This document shows, one piece after another, positions 17,267 through 25,716 of a DNA stretch of 63,103 nt. The stretch lies in assembly GCA_900314875.1 (NCBI GenBank), contig OMWX01000006.1:1-63103 (forward strand). Direction: 5' to 3'. Under the pieces are notes generated by a model. That model ran no database searches, was not told the DNA's origin, and was given only the letters and a program-made list of their open reading frames with translations. Made by a program: the position numbers and the translations under genes. This DNA comes from an uncultured Actinomycetes bacterium (GTDB lineage Bacteria > Actinomycetota > Actinomycetes > Actinomycetales > Bifidobacteriaceae). Each line of letters begins with the position of its first letter. Positions within the stretch are counted from its first letter, which is position 1.

Positions 17267-20200
17267 TTATCTGTCAGTGCGCCAGGTTCCGTCGTCTCGG
17301 AATCTGCGCCACGCCGTGCGGGACAGCCACAGAGCCGCGCCCGCGCCCAGCGTTATAGCACCGAATCTGATAAGATTTGCCGGAGTAAACCATGCGCCTG
17401 TCAGGGGCAGGTCGCCGCGCTCTTTATAGTTGACGAATGCGTCAGGGTTTACAACATTCGTCTTTGCTGGATCTGTCGCGTCGATTTCGAAATCCCATTC
17501 CTTTTCGACCTTCATATAACCTGTCGGAGCCTTAGACTCGACAATGCGGTAGTATCCCCAGTCGAGCTTCTCGATCTTAATCGTTCCGTCTGTGTTATCC
17601 GTATCGCATTTCACGGAAGTGTCTTCCGTGCATGTGGTCGTCCAAGAGAAATTGTTATCCTCAATTGTCCAACTGCTTACGGGACTCGTGCGAGCCGCAT
17701 CCGAATACTTCGTAAGCGTCCAGGTCGAGCCTTTCAGCGGATCCGAATTGCCGTCAACCTTCTTCCATTCGGCTGAACCGGACGAACGATCCTCATATAT
17801 CGTTCCGAAGTCGGCTATAAGTTCAGTTTCAGTCCCGTCATCAAGCGAATCCCAGTCAGAGATCGTCACCTGCATGTCTGAAATTTTCGCATACCCGGAG
17901 GGAACTGTCGTTTCGCGCAGCCAATAGATGCCCGAGTCGATTCCGTTTGCTTTGACTTTAAACGAACCGCCCGTCGGATCGGTGTCATAATACGTGCCGG
18001 ACGCAGAGCAGGGAGACTGAGTGCAGTCTTTGATTTCGTTTGTGACGGCAGTAGTATTTGTCTCGTCGTAAAGAGTCCAACCGGATCCCGCAACAGGATC
18101 GTCTGAGATGCTATCCTTCTTAAGCCAAGTAATATAACGATCCTTGGAAGGATTTTTAATCTTAATATTTGCGTCGGTAATCGCAGTCCAGGGGTCGCTT
18201 CCCGTGTCAGACTGATACCACGTAACGTTTCCGCTGTACACAACTGCTTTATAATGCAGGTTCGTAAGATTGTAGCCTGTGGGAGACGTCGTCTCGTCAA
18301 TGAAATAAGTTTCGTCGTTTGACGACAAGTTAAGCTTGAATGCTCCGGCCGTATCATCCTGGTCATCCCACCAGTTTGTGCCGGGAACTTCCCCGGGCTT
18401 CAAATCGGTTACTGCATGCTTGCCGGCAGTTCCTTCGCTTCCCTTGTAAATACTCCAAACAGAACCGGAAAGTTTAACAGCCGTATCGTCCGAATCAACT
18501 TTTTCCCACTCAAGCGAAACATCATCCGGGTCATTCGGAATCTTGCTTTCTTCAGACAGATAATGCGCTGCAGAATAACCGTCAGAAGCCGAATAATATT
18601 CGCTTATCTTATTTACCGTCGACGTGTCAGAAACGGTTCTGAAATGATAAATATCCGATTTAGATTTATAGCCGTAAGGAGTCTGAGATTCGACGATATA
18701 GTAGTCCTGCTCAGGGTTCAAATCACCCGTGAGAATATGACCGTCATCAACTCGATCCTGATCATAGATACCGCCGTCTGCGATAAAGCGCAACATACCT
18801 GTGCCTGTTTTTGCGCCGGCAAGCGTACCGTAAAGCGCCCATCCGGAACCTGCCAAATTTGCTGAGGTCGAGCTGTCAATTTTATTCCATTCGACAGTCG
18901 AGCAGCCTGTACGGTTAAGAGCGAACGGGAAGTTGTGGCGTTCGATATCCATGTCGATAACCGAAGCCGTGTCTCCGGATTCGCCCGACCAGTTTGCCGA
19001 AGTCGGCGAATTCAAAGCGAGATATCCGTTGACCCACACGCGGCCGTTGGTCGAAACGTGGTCGTCGAAGTTTCCGTTGGAGATAATAGAGCCGATCATT
19101 GCGGCTGCAGGATCGTCGGTCGTATACTTGTCTGTTCCCTCGTTTGCAACGCCTCCGCGAATCGTGACCGTGCTTGCGTCAGCAAAATTCCAGACGACTC
19201 GGCTGGCAACCTGACCGTAGAGAGTCTGATTTCCGCCATTTCTGTATTCGTTTCCGATATTCGTACCGTTCCAGTAGTAACGCCAGCCGTTGTGAAAATC
19301 CACATCGCCGCCCGTAACATTAACGATTACGGCAGCTCCGTCGGGGATGTTTGCAAACGCGAAACTCGTGCCTCTGTATGTGCTGCTGCCGACAATTGAT
19401 GTCAGGTCGGAAGCACTGATGTTGAACACTTGAAGCGACTGCTGCCCGTCGCCGCTTCCATTGAAAGTAATAAGCTTTTCGTTGTTTACAACGCCGGAGA
19501 CACCCTCGGGATTGTCGGATGTCGCGCCGGAATTGTTATTGAAATGGAGGCCGTATGAGGCTTTGTTATCGTATTTGTTGTAGGTGAGATTTTCTTCAAC
19601 GGCAACGCCGACTGATACTCCGCCGTTATTCTTATCGCCCACATATACAGTGCTGGAAGACGCAAGAGAAGCCAGTTCGCCGATATAAGCGGTAAGAGTT
19701 GACGAGAAATTGGTGAAGTCATATGTATTGCCGTTGATATTAATATTCTCAAGAACATCGGAAGAGGACTTATTCCACCAGCTTGCTTCCGTATACCAAT
19801 TATCCTGTTTGCTTACAATAGAGTCTCGCGACGTATTGCTGTTCCAATGCGTAACGTCGCCGGCAAGCAGAGCGTTATATTCGTTGCCGATAACTACGGA
19901 CAGTGCCTTGCCAACCCAGCCTCCTCTTGACCAGGAAGCAACAGAGGACGCATAATTCGCACCGCCTACATTGCTGAAAGCAATATCGGAAGAAGTCGAT
20001 TCGTTAGCAACCGCAAGACCGGTACTGCCCGAATCAGGCTTAAATTGCGAACCGAAACCGACGTTTCCCCAGCGGAAACCGTCGCCGCTCCATGAACTTT
20101 TTATAGGATTCTGAGCCAATTTTCCTTTAATAACGGTCAGACCCTCAGCTTCTACTGCATATGAACCGGTGAAATTAGACGCGGTCATAGTACCCGTACG

Positions 20201-20458
20201 AGGAGAGCCGATAAACATATCCCTGCCCACATAAGTGGCAACAGACGTATCTTTACCGCCTTGCGTACCGATAGGGATATAACCTCCAGAGCAAATCTCT
20301 CCTTCAGTTTCGTTAGAGTCCGCCTCCGCGTTAAGAGAATTCATAGAGACGATACCGATACCTGCCAGCACGGTCGAAAAAATCGCAGCAGCAGCAACAG
20401 CCGCAAACGGTCTGGAAACCCGTTTTTCACGCAAAAAATCACGCATTTGAAAACCCAT
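17267..20458 (-). CDS. Choice-of-anchor A / SpaA-repeat LPXTG surface protein, second paralogue
   Basis: This protein is about 1063 residues and built like its neighbour. It has a secretion signal (membrane segment about residues 18-40) and a choice-of-anchor A domain with VIVNVTGGDVDFH, RVVWNFADASTVTIRG, AMIGSIISNGNFDDH and GRVWVNGYLALNS. Four SpaA domains end in E-boxes YYIVESQTPYGY, YFIDETTSPTGY, YWLRETTVPSGY and YRIVESKAPTGY. LPLTG lies at 1017-1021, followed by a helix and an Arg-rich tail. The open frame continues upstream to 20578. Start 20458 (MGFQMRDF) gives a normal signal peptide, but MSLRKY at 20557 also has a GAGG site, so the start is uncertain. The pair probably arose by tandem duplication. 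Confidence 0.87.
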   Translation of the reverse strand: MGFQMRDFLREKRVSRPFAAVAAAAIFSTVLAGIGIVSMNSLNAEADSNETEGEICSGGYIPIGTQGGKDTSVATYVGRDMFIGSPRTGTMTASNFTGSYAVEAEGLTVIKGKLAQNPIKSSWSGDGFRWGNVGFGSQFKPDSGSTGLAVANESTSSDIAFSNVGGANYASSVASWSRGGWVGKALSVVIGNEYNALLAGDVTHWNSNTSRDSIVSKQDNWYTEASWWNKSSSDVLENININGNTYDFTNFSSTLTAYIGELASLASSSTVYVGDKNNGGVSVGVAVEENLTYNKYDNKASYGLHFNNNSGATSDNPEGVSGVVNNEKLITFNGSGDGQQSLQVFNISASDLTSIVGSSTYRGTSFAFANIPDGAAVIVNVTGGDVDFHNGWRYYWNGTNIGNEYRNGGNQTLYGQVASRVVWNFADASTVTIRGGVANEGTDKYTTDDPAAAMIGSIISNGNFDDHVSTNGRVWVNGYLALNSPTSANWSGESGDTASVIDMDIERHNFPFALNRTGCSTVEWNKIDSSTSANLAGSGWALYGTLAGAKTGTGMLRFIADGGIYDQDRVDDGHILTGDLNPEQDYYIVESQTPYGYKSKSDIYHFRTVSDTSTVNKISEYYSASDGYSAAHYLSEESKIPNDPDDVSLEWEKVDSDDTAVKLSGSVWSIYKGSEGTAGKHAVTDLKPGEVPGTNWWDDQDDTAGAFKLNLSSNDETYFIDETTSPTGYNLTNLHYKAVVYSGNVTWYQSDTGSDPWTAITDANIKIKNPSKDRYITWLKKDSISDDPVAGSGWTLYDETNTTAVTNEIKDCTQSPCSASGTYYDTDPTGGSFKVKANGIDSGIYWLRETTVPSGYAKISDMQVTISDWDSLDDGTETELIADFGTIYEDRSSGSAEWKKVDGNSDPLKGSTWTLTKYSDAARTSPVSSWTIEDNNFSWTTTCTEDTSVKCDTDNTDGTIKIEKLDWGYYRIVESKAPTGYMKVEKEWDFEIDATDPAKTNVVNPDAFVNYKERGDLPLTGAWFTPANLIRFGAITLGAGAALWLSRTAWRRFRDDGTWRTDR

Positions 20459-20769
20459 TCTCAAAATCTCTTGATAATTCTTATGCTTATATGTTTCGTC
20501 TGTTTTTTTATATTTCAGACTGTTTTTAGATTGTTTTTCATATTTTCTGAGAGACATAACCTCGAAGCAGAATGGCAATTTCTGTCAAAGCTGATGACTC
20601 CCGGCCAAAAAATGCTTTAAATACTTTTATTTTGGATTAATTTCATTTATTATTTCTTTCCTCTTATGCGAAATCCTAATATATAGGGAAAACAAAAGCA
20701 AATCGTAACAAAGACAGGGCAAGCCGCAGCAAATAAAACGAATCCCGGCGGTACATTATTATGTAACGT
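20459..20769. other. Divergent intergenic region (surface protein / glycosyltransferase)
   Basis: AT-rich DNA between two divergently transcribed genes, presumably carrying both promoters. Part of it (to 20557) may encode an extended N-terminus of the surface protein. No RNA gene or repeat is evident. Confidence 0.45.
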
Positions 20770-21777
20770 ATGTACGGCATGAACAAAAATGACGCGCTTC
20801 ACAATTTTGAAGAGCGCGAAAAAAACAAACCCGAGGTAGCAGTCCTGATTCCCTGTTATAACGAGGAAGTCACAATAAAAAAAGTAGTTGAGGATTTTAA
20901 AGCCGCGCTGCCCGAAGCCAAAATCTATGTATACGATAATAATTCAAGCGACAAAACCGCCGAAATTGCAGCAAAAGCAGGCGCAATTGTGCGCAAAGAA
21001 CCCAGACAGGGCAAAGGAAATGTTATTCGCGCGATGTTCGAGGATATCGACGCGGACGTTTACGTCATGAGCGACGGAGACGATACATATCCGGCAGACG
21101 CGGCGCCCGCGATGGTCGAGAAAGTGCTGGACGGATACGACATGATAATCGGCGACCGTCTGAGTTCAACGTATTTCGAGGAAAACAAGCGTCCAATGCA
21201 TAATTTCGGAAACAAGCTTGTGCGCGGCAGCATCAACGGACTGTTCAGCGCAAACGTAACCGACATTATGACCGGATATCGCGCGTTTTCGTTTACGTTC
21301 GCCAAGACGTATCCCGTGCTCTCCAAGGGGTTTGAGGTCGAAACCGAGATGACCATTCACAGCTTGGATAAGAATCTTAAGCTGTATGAAATGCCCGTGC
21401 AATATCGAGACAGACCTGAGGGATCGGACAGCAAATTAAACACGCTCAGCGACGGATTTAAAGTGCTGAATACAATTTTCACGATGATTCGCGAGTATAA
21501 ACCGCTTCCGTTTTTCACGATTTTGGCGTGTCTTTTCTCGACAATCGGGCTGATTGCGGTGATCCCGGTGCTGATTGATTATGCACAGACCGGGCTTGTC
21601 GCAAGATTTCCCACGCTTTTCACCGGCGGATTCCTCGTGCTTTTCGGAGTACTTATGTTTACAACCGGGATTATTTTAGATGTGCTTGCAAAACGCGAGC
21701 GCAAGCAGTTTATCGAGAAGGCGAATGAGTTTGCGTATCTGCGCCGGCAGCTGCGCGGAAAGAAGCAGGATTTTTAG
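20770..21777 (+). CDS. Family 2 glycosyltransferase with two C-terminal membrane helices
   Basis: This is a 335-residue GT2 enzyme resembling polyprenyl-phosphate (dolichyl-phosphate-mannose-type) sugar transferases. The nucleotide-sugar fold starts at VAVLIPCYNEE (about residues 24-34), the metal-binding DGDDTYP lies near residue 100, and a GYRAFS acceptor-side motif follows. Two hydrophobic segments (about 245-270 and 280-305) anchor it in the membrane, and a basic tail ends it. It would load a sugar onto a polyprenyl phosphate for use on the outer face of the membrane. A possible user is the O-mannosyltransferase at 54374-56230, but this is inference. ATGs at 20770 and 20779 are both possible. 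Confidence 0.85.
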   Translation: MYGMNKNDALHNFEEREKNKPEVAVLIPCYNEEVTIKKVVEDFKAALPEAKIYVYDNNSSDKTAEIAAKAGAIVRKEPRQGKGNVIRAMFEDIDADVYVMSDGDDTYPADAAPAMVEKVLDGYDMIIGDRLSSTYFEENKRPMHNFGNKLVRGSINGLFSANVTDIMTGYRAFSFTFAKTYPVLSKGFEVETEMTIHSLDKNLKLYEMPVQYRDRPEGSDSKLNTLSDGFKVLNTIFTMIREYKPLPFFTILACLFSTIGLIAVIPVLIDYAQTGLVARFPTLFTGGFLVLFGVLMFTTGIILDVLAKRERKQFIEKANEFAYLRRQLRGKKQDF

Positions 21778-21784
21778 GCGGTTC

Positions 21785-21966
21785 GGCGGCTCTGCGCGGC
21801 GGCTCTGCACGGCAGGTCTGCACGGCAGGTCTGCGCGGCGAACTTGTGCGGCGAATTGACAATGCGCATGCACGCAGCTGATTTGCAGGTATTTTCCCAG
21901 CCGAAGCTTAGTTCTAAAGTTAAAACATGACGCCGGGTTCTGACGCCGGGTCCTGACGCCGAACCG
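21785..21966. repeat. Two 13-bp minisatellites in non-coding DNA
   Basis: Five units of the type GGCGGCTCTGCGC run from 21785 to 21849. A second array, TGACGCCGGGTTC / TGACGCCGGGTCC / TGACGCCGAACCG, covers 21928-21966. The unit length is not a multiple of three, in contrast to the repeats inside genes. The rest of 21778-22148 shows no gene. Confidence 0.85.
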
Positions 21967-22148
21967 GCACAAAATACACCGAATGCGAGCTTCAACCGAA
22001 TACAGTCGAAACTTGACGATTTGATAACTGCAAAAAAATGTGATATTCTGTTCAAGTTGCATGCAAAACAGGCAATAAGAACACCTAGCGTGTCGCTTAA
22101 CAACTCTTTTTTACGTGATCGACAAAGAGTTCTATTTTGTGTGCCGTT

Positions 22149-22233
22149 GGAGAATTCGCCTAGTGGTCTATGGCGCACGCTTGGAAAGCGTGTTGGGTTC
22201 ACGCCCTCACGAGTTCGAATCTCGTATTCTCCG
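22149..22233 (+). tRNA. tRNA-Ser (anticodon GGA)
   Basis: The acceptor stem GGAGAAT pairs with ATTCTCC. The anticodon arm is CACGC-TTGGAAA-GCGTG with anticodon GGA. A long variable arm marks a class II tRNA, and the T-arm is ACGAG-TTCGAAT-CTCGT. The discriminator base is G, and CCA is not encoded. A strong terminator follows directly. Confidence 0.97.
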
Positions 22234-22244
22234 CCCGTTTAATC

Positions 22245-22275
22245 GGACGCCGACTTTCCGCTCGGCGTCCTTTTT
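22245..22275 (+). terminator. Intrinsic terminator of tRNA-Ser
   Basis: GGACGCCGA (22245-22253) pairs perfectly with TCGGCGTCC (22262-22270), followed by five T. This is a textbook rho-independent terminator 12 bases after the tRNA. Confidence 0.93.
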
Positions 22276-22336
22276 GTTTATCTGTCCTCTTCATATCCGT
22301 AGATCAAATTCATCTTCAAATCTGTTGTACAATGAT

Positions 22337-22707
22337 ATGTTCAAATATCAAATAACGACGACCGATATTTGCGCACAAATTCGGACATTAAGAGAAAACC
22401 GAACAATGAACTGAAAATTGACAAATTAGCCGCCCAAACAAAAAGAACGGAGTTTGAAGAAGAAACAATAAGATACAGAACGACAGATTATCATTGGATT
22501 GTGAACGATAACGGCAATTTGTTGGGATTGAACAGAGACAATAAAGTCTGTTTCACATGGCAGCCGCACGGATCGCAATTCACAATTCACACGGAAGCGC
22601 CTGAAAAAGCCGTGAAATTCAACATCCAAAAGCCGTCCGCATTGCAAAAAGATGATGTACTGAAAAATATCGGCTTCACAGACGAGTGGATCAAAATCGT
22701 AAAATAA
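22337..22707 (+). pseudogene. Hypothetical AT-rich protein, probably frameshifted
   Basis: The family is not recognised. The open frame 22369-22707 (about 112 residues) has no ATG and begins at TTG. It contains a well-formed C-terminal portion (DYHWIVNDNGNLLGLN, FTWQPHGSQFTIH, DVLKNIGFTDEWIKIV). In another frame, an ATG at 22337 starts MFKYQITTTDICAQIRTLREN and stops at 22414. Joining the two by a one-base shift near 22400 gives one plausible protein, so the gene is likely damaged. It is richer in A+T than its neighbours and sits directly behind a tRNA, which fits a relic of transferred DNA. A hairpin terminator follows. Confidence 0.45.
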
Positions 22708-22722
22708 ACCGCATGACAGCGG

Positions 22723-22756
22723 AAAACGGCGCAATTCTTTTGGAATTACGCCGTTT
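22723..22756 (+). terminator. Hairpin terminator after the hypothetical gene
   Basis: AAAACGGCG-AATTC pairs with GAATT-CGCCGTTT around a TTTTG loop, with one internal mismatch. It starts 15 bases after the stop codon. It is probably bidirectional with the converging nadC operon. Confidence 0.75.
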
Positions 22757-22829
22757 GCGATTATATTTGCGCTGAGTCTGATTTTGCAATGACGGATGTT
22801 CTGTTAAATGTCAGATATCCGGTTAAACA

Positions 22830-23681
22830 TCATACGTCCAGCCCGAGGTCGACTGCGCGGACAGAGTGAGTCAGCGCACCGACAGAAATAACGTCAACGC
22901 CGGTCGCCGCAACCGCAGGCACGCGCTCCAAACTCATATTTCCTGAAGCTTCGACAACCGCCCTGCCGGCAATAAAATCAACGCTTCTTCGCATATCCTC
23001 AACCGAAAAATTGTCAAGCATAATAACATCCGCGCCGCCATCCAACGCCTGAGAAATCTGATCAAACCCGTCAACCTCAACTTCAATGCAGACAGTATGT
23101 CCCACTCTGCTCCGCACAAGGCGGACAGCCTCAGACAGCGAAAGACCCGACTGCTGAACAAAAGCACAATGATTGTCCTTAATCATCACGGCATCGGAAA
23201 GACTCATGCGGTGATTAATGCCGCCGCCGCACGAAACCGCATATTTTTCAAAGCAGCGAAGACCCGGAGTCGTCTTCCTCGTGTCCGCAATGCGAGCCTT
23301 TGTTCCTCTAACCGCTTCCACAAACTTCCCGGTATATGAAGCAATTCCGCTCATATGCTGAACAAAATTCAGCGCAACGCGTTCGGCAGTCAAAATATCG
23401 CGAACCGGACCGGAAACAGTGGCAATGCAATCTCCCGCCGCAAACGAGTCGCCGTCATTCGCCTGAAATTCAACGGAAACGCTCGGATTTTGAGCCTTAA
23501 AAGCAGCCTCAAACACATCGCGCCCGGCAAGAATCCCGGGTTCGCGGGCAACAAGACGAGCCTCGCTTTGCGCGTTCTCGTCAACAATCGCGCAGGCAGT
23601 CAAATCGCCGAAAGGACAATCCTCCTCCAAAGCCTGTCTTACAGCGCGGTCAATTTTTTCGCGAGACAATACAGACAGCAT
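22830..23681 (-). CDS. nadC: Nicotinate-nucleotide diphosphorylase (carboxylating), quinolinate phosphoribosyltransferase
   Basis: This enzyme converts quinolinate and PRPP to nicotinate mononucleotide and CO2, the third step of de novo NAD synthesis. It has 283 residues, the family length. Conserved motifs are EDCPFGDLT at the N-terminus, ALNFVQHMSGIAS, ADTRKTTPGLR, GGGINHRMSLSDAVMIKDNH and EVEVDGFDQ. MLSVLSREK is chosen as the start because GGAGGA lies five bases upstream. It is the last gene of nrtR-nadA-nadB-nadC, about 140 bases after nadB. Confidence 0.96.
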   Translation of the reverse strand: MLSVLSREKIDRAVRQALEEDCPFGDLTACAIVDENAQSEARLVAREPGILAGRDVFEAAFKAQNPSVSVEFQANDGDSFAAGDCIATVSGPVRDILTAERVALNFVQHMSGIASYTGKFVEAVRGTKARIADTRKTTPGLRCFEKYAVSCGGGINHRMSLSDAVMIKDNHCAFVQQSGLSLSEAVRLVRSRVGHTVCIEVEVDGFDQISQALDGGADVIMLDNFSVEDMRRSVDFIAGRAVVEASGNMSLERVPAVAATGVDVISVGALTHSVRAVDLGLDV

Positions 23682-23820
23682 GATTCCTCCCAAGTTTTAT
23701 GCCGGTTTAATGCGGATTCAGTACGGATTCAGTACGGATTTATTCGCATTTCATTTGCTTTTTCACGGCAGTTTTGCAGTTTTATTTGCATTTATTCGCG
23801 TTTCGCGATTATTTTTGCGA

Positions 23821-25716
23821 TTATTTCGCAGTTTTGGCAGACATATCGGCAGACCGCGCGGATTCGACAACAGCCTCGCCGGCGGGTTTAACGGCGGGTT
23901 TGACGGCAGGTTCGCAGGACATCCGATATGCGACAGAATATGCGAGCGCATCGTTCGTCTCCGGAAAATCCGAACGAGTGTGTGCTCCTCGCGATTCCTC
24001 TCGTCTTAAAGCCGCAGTCGATGCCGCAAGACCTGCGGTTGCAAGATTGAGATTTTCATAAGCCGCGATTTTCTCCTGCGCTGCTTTCTTCTGCGCTGCT
24101 TTCTCCTGAACTGCTGCTCGATTTAATGAAGCAGATTGAGCGGATTCAAGCCGTTCGACAGCCGTTTTTGCCTGCAAATACAGAGTTTCAAGCGTTTTTA
24201 TGCAGTTTTTCAGCCCGTCAGCGTTGCGGACAAGACCGAAATTTGCCCACATTGCGCTGCGAATCTTCCCTCGCAAAACTTGTGCGGCCTGCAAAGACTG
24301 TGCAGTCTGCGAAACCTGAGTATCGACATTTTCAGCAGAAGCAGCCTCAGAAACAGCCTCAGAAGAAACCTCAGAAACAGCCTCAGAAACAGCCTCGCCG
24401 TCAGGGAAAACGATTTCGAATGTTTCACGAGAAACACTTTCAGGAACACTGCCGGAAACATCATCAAAACCGATGCGGAAAGGACCAGCACCGGAATCCA
24501 CGTTTCTTGTATCGCAGTCCTTAACAGCCGCACAGCCCGCGCGATACCCGAAAACAAGCCCTTCAAGAAGCGAGTTGGACGCCAAACGATTGGCACCCTG
24601 CACGCCGGTTCGAGCGCATTCGCCCGCCGCATAAAGTCCCGGCAGAGAAGTTCTGCCCGAAGTATCCGTGCGGATTCCGCCCATCCAATAGTGAGCTGCC
24701 GGAGTCACGGGAATCGGCTTCTTGCTCCAATCAAACCCCTGAGCGCGCACTGCAGCATCGACGGACGGAAAACGCCAGGCCAGAAACTCTTTTAAGGTCA
24801 TATCGCGCTTTTTTGCCTCGGACTCAAGTCCGGCTACATCCAAATACACCGGACGCATGTCTTGGCTTTGCATAACGCGGAAATTAGCGCGGGCAACGAC
24901 ATCGCGAGGAGCAAGTTCGGCGCGAGAATCGATATCAGGCATATATCTCTTGCCGTTTTCGTCGCGCAAAACAGCGCCTTCGCCGCGAACCGCCTCGGAA
25001 ATAAGAAAGTTTTCTCCGACTGCGAGAGCTGTCGGGTGGAACTGGAAAAATTCAAGATCTTCAACTTCCGCACCGGCTCTCAAAGCTGCGGCAAGTCCGT
25101 CAGCCGTGGCAGTCTCAGGGTTTGTCGTATATGAAAACATCTGACCTGCGCCGCCTGTCGCAAGAATCACGCTGTCCGCTTCGATTGTGAGCTTTTCGCC
25201 CGTATTAATATCGGTAAGCACGACTACGGAAACAGATCCGTCCCTCACAATCAGATCGCGCAGGAAAAGGTTTTCTTTGACTGTTATGCGCGAATCATTT
25301 CTGACAAACGAGAACATATCCTGCTCGATTATTTTCCCGGTCGCGTCGCCCGAAGCGTGAATAATGCGCGGACGGCTGTGAGCGGCTTCGAGACCGCGCC
25401 GAAGCGAACCGGATTCATCATAATCGAACCTGACTTTCTGTCCGATAAGCTCTTTTACTCGCACAGCCCCCTCGGAAGTCAGTATTTCCACTGCCTTTCG
25501 GTCACACAAACCCGCACCTGCGGCACAAGTGTCATCAGCATGCAAAACAGGGTTGTCATCATCAAAAACAGCAGCAGCTATACCCCCCTGAGCGTGATAT
25601 GTATTGCAGTTTTCCTGCGTCGTTTTGGATATTAAAATAACCTGTTCGCACCCTGCTTTGACTGCGCCGACAGCAGCCGAAAGCCCTGCGATACCGGAAC
25701 CTATTACGATAATCAT
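23821..25716 (-). CDS. nadB: L-aspartate oxidase
   Basis: This flavoenzyme oxidises L-aspartate to iminosuccinate, the substrate of NadA. It has 631 residues, roughly 100 more than usual. The FAD-binding GSGIAGLSAAVGA is at residues 6-18, followed by YHAQGGIAAA, SGDATGKIIEQ, FFQFHPTAL and the C-terminal GANRLASNSLLEGLVFG. The extra length is two low-complexity stretches: a Ser/Glu/Ala/Val repeat (period 12-15 bp, DNA 24337-24392) before the helical domain, and an Ala/Val/Lys-rich tail. The start overlaps the nadA stop as ATGA, implying coupled translation. The fumarate-reductase-like core is complete. Confidence 0.95.
   Translation of the reverse strand: MIIVIGSGIAGLSAAVGAVKAGCEQVILISKTTQENCNTYHAQGGIAAAVFDDDNPVLHADDTCAAGAGLCDRKAVEILTSEGAVRVKELIGQKVRFDYDESGSLRRGLEAAHSRPRIIHASGDATGKIIEQDMFSFVRNDSRITVKENLFLRDLIVRDGSVSVVVLTDINTGEKLTIEADSVILATGGAGQMFSYTTNPETATADGLAAALRAGAEVEDLEFFQFHPTALAVGENFLISEAVRGEGAVLRDENGKRYMPDIDSRAELAPRDVVARANFRVMQSQDMRPVYLDVAGLESEAKKRDMTLKEFLAWRFPSVDAAVRAQGFDWSKKPIPVTPAAHYWMGGIRTDTSGRTSLPGLYAAGECARTGVQGANRLASNSLLEGLVFGYRAGCAAVKDCDTRNVDSGAGPFRIGFDDVSGSVPESVSRETFEIVFPDGEAVSEAVSEVSSEAVSEAASAENVDTQVSQTAQSLQAAQVLRGKIRSAMWANFGLVRNADGLKNCIKTLETLYLQAKTAVERLESAQSASLNRAAVQEKAAQKKAAQEKIAAYENLNLATAGLAASTAALRREESRGAHTRSDFPETNDALAYSVAYRMSCEPAVKPAVKPAGEAVVESARSADMSAKTAK

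Noticed and set aside
11013..20458. Sortase gene hidden within or opposite the pilin cluster
   Set aside because: I looked for the TLxTC and catalytic His/Arg patterns in open frames on both strands and found none. Other-strand frames are shadows of the pilin genes.
21785..21966. Possible CRISPR array
   Set aside because: Units are 13 bp, contiguous and without spacers, and no cas genes occur in the window. The same applies to the other 9-18-bp repeats.
22115..22414. Plus-strand open frame across tRNA-Ser
   Set aside because: It overlaps the tRNA and its terminator. Only its last 25 codons may belong to the damaged hypothetical gene.
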